This document shows positions 59,801-64,000 of a stretch of DNA of 64,000 bases, one piece after another. Positions within the stretch are counted from its first letter, which is position 1, and each line of letters begins with the position of its first letter. The notes under the pieces are model-generated. The model ran no database searches and was not told the origin of the DNA. It saw only the letters and a list, made by a program, of their open reading frames with translations. The position numbers and the translations under genes are program-made. The DNA is from Ciona savignyi (taxonomy: Eukaryota; Chordata; Ascidiacea; Phlebobranchia; Cionidae): contig CH002564.1 of NCBI GenBank assembly GCA_000149265.1, forward strand, positions 644,688-708,687. Reading direction: 5' to 3'.

Positions 59801-62800
59801 TGTTTAACATTTTAGGACAACCCATTAATCCATTGCTTGTAGACCACATCCATTAAATGCCTTGCTCAAGGACATAACCGACTAAACAACAGTCTGATTT
59901 CGTTCCAACAACCTTAAAAAGTGACGCACAATTTTATCGACCAAATGTGCCTGGGCTATAGACTTGTGTCGCATAGGATAGGATAGAATATTCATGTTTA
60001 TCCCCATAAAAGAGAAAATGCAAGGGGCTTTAAAACATGGGCAATTATCATATTACCTCACACCCACCGTCGGGTTACCGAAGCTATGGCTGTGTGCCCG
60101 TGTGGTGTGCATGATTGACAAGTTCCTTCAATTCGGTACAACCCATCATTTTACTGGGTTCAGGCAATGTCTGTTAAGTGTGTACAATAAAACACATGAC
60201 ATGGCTTGCTGCAGGTGACGCTTGGGGTTGTTCACACGCTCTGGCACAACTGGCGGACCATCATTCGGCGGATGAACAGTTCATCACTGTTTGTTCATCT
60301 GATCTCTTTCCCAAGGGGATTTCTCTTGGAGATTCGCTTTCGGGAACACTGTTATACAAGTAAGCAAAAACATCATACTTGAACTTGTTTTTGGAGTAAC
60401 TTAAAGTTTTCTTGGGAAACTAATAGCTATATGAACCTCCCACCTCCCAACACCTCCAGTGGGCTTCGTTCACCATTTTTGAGTGGTTCTTGAAGATTAG
60501 TTTAGGCATTTTTTAAAAACAACTCTTCTCTAAAGCGAATGATGTGTGCGTGTATCTGTCCCTTTAACAAACTACAGTGCAAGACGTTTGACAAAGACCG
60601 AAACGGCCATCACAAAATTCATTATATTGCTGACTTTGTTCGGAGGCCTTCAGTCGAAAGATTGGAGGATTGAGAAACTGGTCAATAGCTAGTTGTTAAT
60701 AATGTCCTTAGGCCACGAATTTAGACTGATCTCTTGTTCTCAGGTTCTATTGATACTAAAGTATGTTTTAATCATATATACAACAAACCGCAATAGTTTT
60801 GGTTACAACCGATGGTAGGCGTAATTAATCTGACAGTTTACCACAGGGGCGTGCAACATACGGCCCGCGGGCCACAGCACGGCCCGCTTTACCTATTTAC
60901 GTGGCCCGCTACACACTTGCTTCGTAGTCCATTTCACTAAAAAACTTTTTCTGAATTGTAACGGCACGATTGGCATTTTTGACTACAGTATAAACTATAA
61001 AGATACGTTACACTGCGATTAAATTCCGTCTATCGTACTGTGACGACCTCCCATTGTTACAGCATAATGTATGTTGTATAAAAACTGCCATGTTCTGGCA
61101 GTGGTACATTATTACGTGATAGTATTGTGTAAAATACTCCATTGGGCAACACAATCAAATTGTAGTTTGCCTGATTTGCCAAAAACATCAAGATGTATTT
61201 CATTTATGGTTACAAAAAGGACACAAAACTAAGCTTTAGCTGAAGCAATTGCCGAAAAAGGAAAGCCGTCATAAAAAAATTTAAATTGTTCGATGGTATG
61301 GCCCGCGGTATCTCTATACTTCTACGTTGTGGCCCATTGCGCAAAACAGTTGCACGACCCTGGTTTACCACGTAAAAAAGGAAAAAGTACAATCGTCATA
61401 AACTTGGGAAGTTGCATACACGATTTTGTATAAACATATTCTTAAATAACAAAGTAAATGATCTTAAAGGATATAGGATAGGATATTCATGTTTATACAC
61501 AAAAATTGGAAAATGCAAGTGAAGTTACCAAGGTCAAGTGTCAGATCACCTTTGCATTGTGTATAATAGAGACTTTTGTTCAATTTAGTAGAACCCATTA
61601 ACCTGCTGGGTTTATGCAATGTCCGTTAAGTGCATTGCCCAGAAACACAGTCTACCACCTACGGATCAGTTTCGAACCGACAATACTTTGTCTGAAAGGC
61701 AAGGCACTGATCCACCAAGCTATTCGGTTGGTTGTTACATGGAGATATGTTTATTTCATCGTAGGGCGAGTGGCAACGGTCGTGGATTTTCTTCTGCTCA
61801 ACTTGGCCAACTTGCTGAAGCGAATTCGGGATGGAAACTTCTATTCAACGCACAGAATTCGTAAGTATAATTACCCTGCCAGTTATACGAGTTTAATAAT
61901 TATCCAGATTTATTTTACTAAAATCTGTCAATCATATACAATAAATACACAGCAATAGCTTGGTTGATTCATGGGGACGAAACCTGAATGTCATCTTTCA
62001 ATTAAAAGTTAAAAATACAATATTTATAATATGTCTTAAATATAAAAAAGTGCTAAACTACCCATGTAACTGGCCCTCATGTTCTAAACTATTCCTGTGG
62101 CCTTGAAGTGTTAAACTACCCACGCAACTGGTGGTAAAGCGCTAAACTACCCCCACAACTGGTGTTAAAGTGCCAAACTATTCCAGCAACTGGTGTTAAA
62201 GTGCTAACCTACCCCTGTAACTGGTGTTAAAGTGCCAAACTATCCCAGCCACTCCTGTTAAAGTGCCAAACTACCCCAGTGACTAGTGTTAAAGTGCTTT
62301 CCATTTCCACCTCCACCCGTAGAGAATGCTGCCCGGGTTCAGGTATCGGGTTCATCACGATCTATAACGAGAAGGACCAAGTGACTTCAAAGCAACAATT
62401 CGACCCGGTCATGTGGATCACCTCGACAAACGGGACTACAGAACGCGATCCAGCTATTGCTCGAGTATACTTAGGTGAAATGGATAAAAATAAACAAATT
62501 ATTCAAAAACATTTGCCTGGTGGAATAGTACATCGCCTTTTAGTCTAAAGGTTGCAGGTTTTAAAATGGCCACTAGCGAGTCGGTTATTTTCTTGGCAAG
62601 GCACTTAAATGAAATTGCCTAAACCCAGTGAAACAATGCGTTTATTTTCAGAGATAAACATAAATATCCATTTCTATGCTATTCGCGCATTGTTACCTAC
62701 TTACACAATGCCCAATTTTGTCTGAACTATAGCTGTAAACATACAAGGGTATAGGTGTAAACTTATCCTATCCTAAAAAGTTTGTTCATTTTGGTTTGTT

Positions 62801-63306
62801 CACATAACAGCTGGCAGCAATTTTCTTAGCCGTTGTTGTATGGAACCAGTAGTTTAATTGGTTGAACAAAAAATGTTGCATTTTCTACATCATTTCACAC
62901 AATGCAGTAACTTTAAAATTCCAATTGTGAGTACCAAGCTATCCAAATTGCCTTTCCCTGCAATAATACCAAAAGAGGAGTAATCTATCCCAACTTAATT
63001 ATATTCTGTTACCAAACACACCATACAGGGTTTCAAGCAATTTGTGTTATCTAGGGATTCGTTGCACTTTATTTAAATTTAGGCAATCTGTTTAACTCTA
63101 CTTTATATCGAAGAAATCCATTTTATTTTACTTTATGTTCTGGTATTCTGTTTAACTTGACTTTATATTCAGGCAATCTGTTTAATTTGAAATTATATCC
63201 AGGAGATTTGGCGAGTTCCCGTGAAACTTATTTACTAGGCTGGAAAGATGTATCAAGTGATGAATATTTTTTGGAAGCTGTCAACACATTTGGAATTCCC
63301 ATTTCG
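53814..63306 (+). CDS. Secreted or ectodomain protein, unrecognised, at least 11 exons
   Basis: Exons: 53814-53892 (or alternative first exon 55241-55319), 55880-56013, 56531-56708, 57768-57988, 58066-58245, 58977-59081, 59491-59674, 60215-60359, 61765-61860, 62323-62474, 63203-63306, all in phase; at least 526 aa. Each first exon encodes a signal peptide (LMLKVWLLVVFQCVG, or MTLFAVALLCVLMNPCLALQ). The rest has beta-rich repeats of about 50-60 residues, scattered Cys and N-glycosylation sites (NHT, NLT, NFS, NAT, NGT), and motifs such as DAWGCSHALAQLADHH, FITVCSSDLFPKGISLG and YLLGWKDVSSDEYFLEAVN. No transmembrane segment seen so far. A beta-propeller-like ectodomain is my guess; I cannot name the family. 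It probably continues past the window, although reading through 63306 meets a stop at 63355. Confidence 0.8.
55241..55319 (+). CDS. Alternative first exon of the secreted protein gene
   Basis: ATG at 55241 starts a textbook signal peptide (basic MRKRHE, then hydrophobic core, then CLALQG) and splices at GTAAGA in phase 1, exactly as the 53814 exon does. Either exon fits exon 2 at 55880. Confidence 0.65.
55660..55805 (+). repeat. Dispersed repeat, second copy
   Basis: cagtattaaaaaatggcgat through gtaattaaataaatatagcg; pairs with the copy before FRMD4 exon 4. Confidence 0.65.
56030..56262. repeat. Inverted pair of SINE family A copies
   Basis: A plus copy (ggttgtgtggccgaattgtt) is followed at once by a minus copy (ggtttcgaacccttg ... 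catttggccacacaaccg), so the transcript could fold on itself. Intron 2 of the secreted protein gene. Confidence 0.75.
58540..58830 (+). repeat. SINE family B copy, full length
   Basis: One of the best copies: gcgacgcctttcaaccgaaa, aggttcgaaactggtcgcta, tgtccttgggcaagacattt, gggttctaccaaattgaagg, tatcctatcc. Intron 5. Confidence 0.9.
59148..59165. repeat. 18-bp perfect palindrome
   Basis: tgtgaccacgtggtcaca, with a central CACGTG E-box, in intron 6 of the secreted protein gene. It may be a remnant of a SINE A head. Confidence 0.6.
59815..60180 (-). repeat. Two truncated SINE family B copies
   Basis: 59815-59945 is a minus 5' part (ctcaaggacataaccgacta); 59960-60180 is a minus 3' part with the tatcctatcc tail. 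Intron 7. Confidence 0.75.
60625..60835 (+). repeat. SINE family B copy (diverged)
   Basis: gaggccttcagtcgaaagat, aatgtccttaggccacgaat and aaaccgcaatagttttggtt; ends at the hAT target site. Intron 8. Confidence 0.65.
60844..61362. mobile_element. hAT-type element, 519 bp, non-autonomous
   Basis: CAGGGGCGTGCAAC and GTTGCACGACCCTG ends with a perfect 8-bp duplication gtttacca (60836-60843 and 61363-61370); inner ggcccgcgggcc motifs. No transposase. Intron 8 of the secreted protein gene. Confidence 0.92.
61470..61740 (-). repeat. SINE family B copy, near full length
   Basis: Minus orientation: gcagcttggtggatca-like head, tttctgggcaatgcacttaa, ggttaatgggttctactaaa and the tatcctatcc tail. Intron 8. 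Confidence 0.85.
62048..62300. repeat. 31-bp minisatellite before exon 10 of the secreted gene
   Basis: About eight units of aactggtgttaaagtgccaa then actaccccag; five consecutive units have an exact 31-bp period (62126 to 62281). It ends about 20 bases before the exon 10 acceptor. Confidence 0.92.
62515..62790 (+). repeat. SINE family B copy
   Basis: Begins about 40 bases after the exon 10 donor: catcgccttttagtctaaag, aaatggccactagcgagtcg, then a shortened 3' part. Intron 10. Confidence 0.8.
63072..63210. repeat. 30-bp tandem repeat running into exon 11
   Basis: Five units with exact 30-bp spacing: aggcaatctg, aagaaatcca, tggtattctg, aggcaatctg, aggagatttg at 63081, 63111, 63141, 63171 and 63201. 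The fifth contains the exon 11 acceptor. Confidence 0.85.
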
Positions 63307-64000
63307 GTATCTAGAGTTTGTTGCATTTTTTCTTCCACAAGGTCAAATAAGTTATAAATATAAGTTTTAGTTAGTTTATTTAGTTTTTTTAAAAAGTGAA
63401 ACAAATCATGACACAGGAACAGGAAAAGACAAGAAAAGGAACAGCCATCAAAACATTTGCAAACAAAACGATTTGGCCATGAAGCCAAAGCAAAATTTCA
63501 ATAAATTTCAAACAGTTTTATTTAAATAAAACAATAGGCTTATAAAGCTCTGAAGAACAGTGGGTAAAGGGCAGCAGAGTTATTGTCTGGGTTAAAGCCT
63601 TTTCGGGTGTAATTTGGAAGGCAGGGGTTTAGTTTTCATGCCTGGCACCCAAACATATGGATAGACAGACTGTTTTCACATACACAAAGTATACATTACT
63701 TTGTCTGTTCCAATAGCTTTGTGTGTAGGTGCGTTGCCTTTCAGCTGAAAAGTTGCTAGGTTCAAAACTGGTCACTAGCTAATATGTTTTTTAGAAAGCA
63801 GTTAGCACACAGATCACCTAAATCCAGTAGATTAATGTATTCTTCACTACGACAGCTTGTTGGATCAGTGTGTCGCCTTTCAGCTGAAAGGTTGCAAGTT
63901 TGAAACTGTTTAAAAACTAGTCGGTTGTGTCCTTGGGCAAGGCACTTATCGGACATTGTCTGAACCCAACAGATTATTTGGCTTTACCAAATTGAAGGAA
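63307..64000 (+). other. Window end, repeats only
   Basis: A fragment of the 23735-type dispersed repeat (63390-63490) and a SINE family B copy (63715-64000, plus, cut by the window end). Its head region appears twice (63722 and 63876), suggesting one copy inserted in another. No exon recognised. Confidence 0.65.

Overview
This is AT-rich animal nuclear DNA with small, intron-dense genes, all GT-AG introns, tRNA-derived SINEs, hAT- and piggyBac-type MITEs and many intronic minisatellites. Gene content (a chordate FRMD4-type FERM protein, a GT31 glycosyltransferase, a short-chain-collagen-C4-like protein) and compactness point to an invertebrate chordate. An ascidian such as Ciona is my best guess, inferred without any database search. 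There are two assembly gaps (9673-9978 and 42693-42792). All gene models below were built by hand by matching splice sites, reading phase and protein-family motifs.

Layout: (1) 843-5162, plus: five-exon type II membrane GT31 beta-1,3-glycosyltransferase, about 409 aa. (2) 7887-11700, minus: six-exon type II membrane protein with a short-chain collagen C4-type C-terminal domain; a gap interrupts it. (3) 11701-22229: long gene-poor stretch with an 888-bp piggyBac-like MITE, SINEs and one possible small secreted peptide gene (15507-15668, minus). (4) 22230-53270, plus: one large FRMD4 gene, 28 recognisable coding exons, about 1,670 aa plus the gap. A candidate two-exon gene (28101-32675, plus) lies inside its introns 9 and 10, interleaved with FRMD4 exon 10. 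(5) 53814 to beyond 63306, plus: at least 11 exons of a secreted or ectodomain protein I cannot name; it probably runs past the window. Its first exon may sit about 40 bp downstream of the FRMD4 poly(A) signal, an arrangement resembling ascidian operons.

The genes do not form one pathway. FRMD4 is a cytoplasmic polarity/Arf6 scaffold, the GT31 enzyme acts in the Golgi, and the C4-like and last genes are extracellular. The recurring theme is 3' splice sites lying inside or beside young repeats: a 120-bp triplication at FRMD4 exon 15, a roughly 100-bp duplication at exon 17, a 30-bp array that runs into exon 11 of the last gene, and a hAT insertion exactly at the exon 3 acceptor of the GT31 gene.
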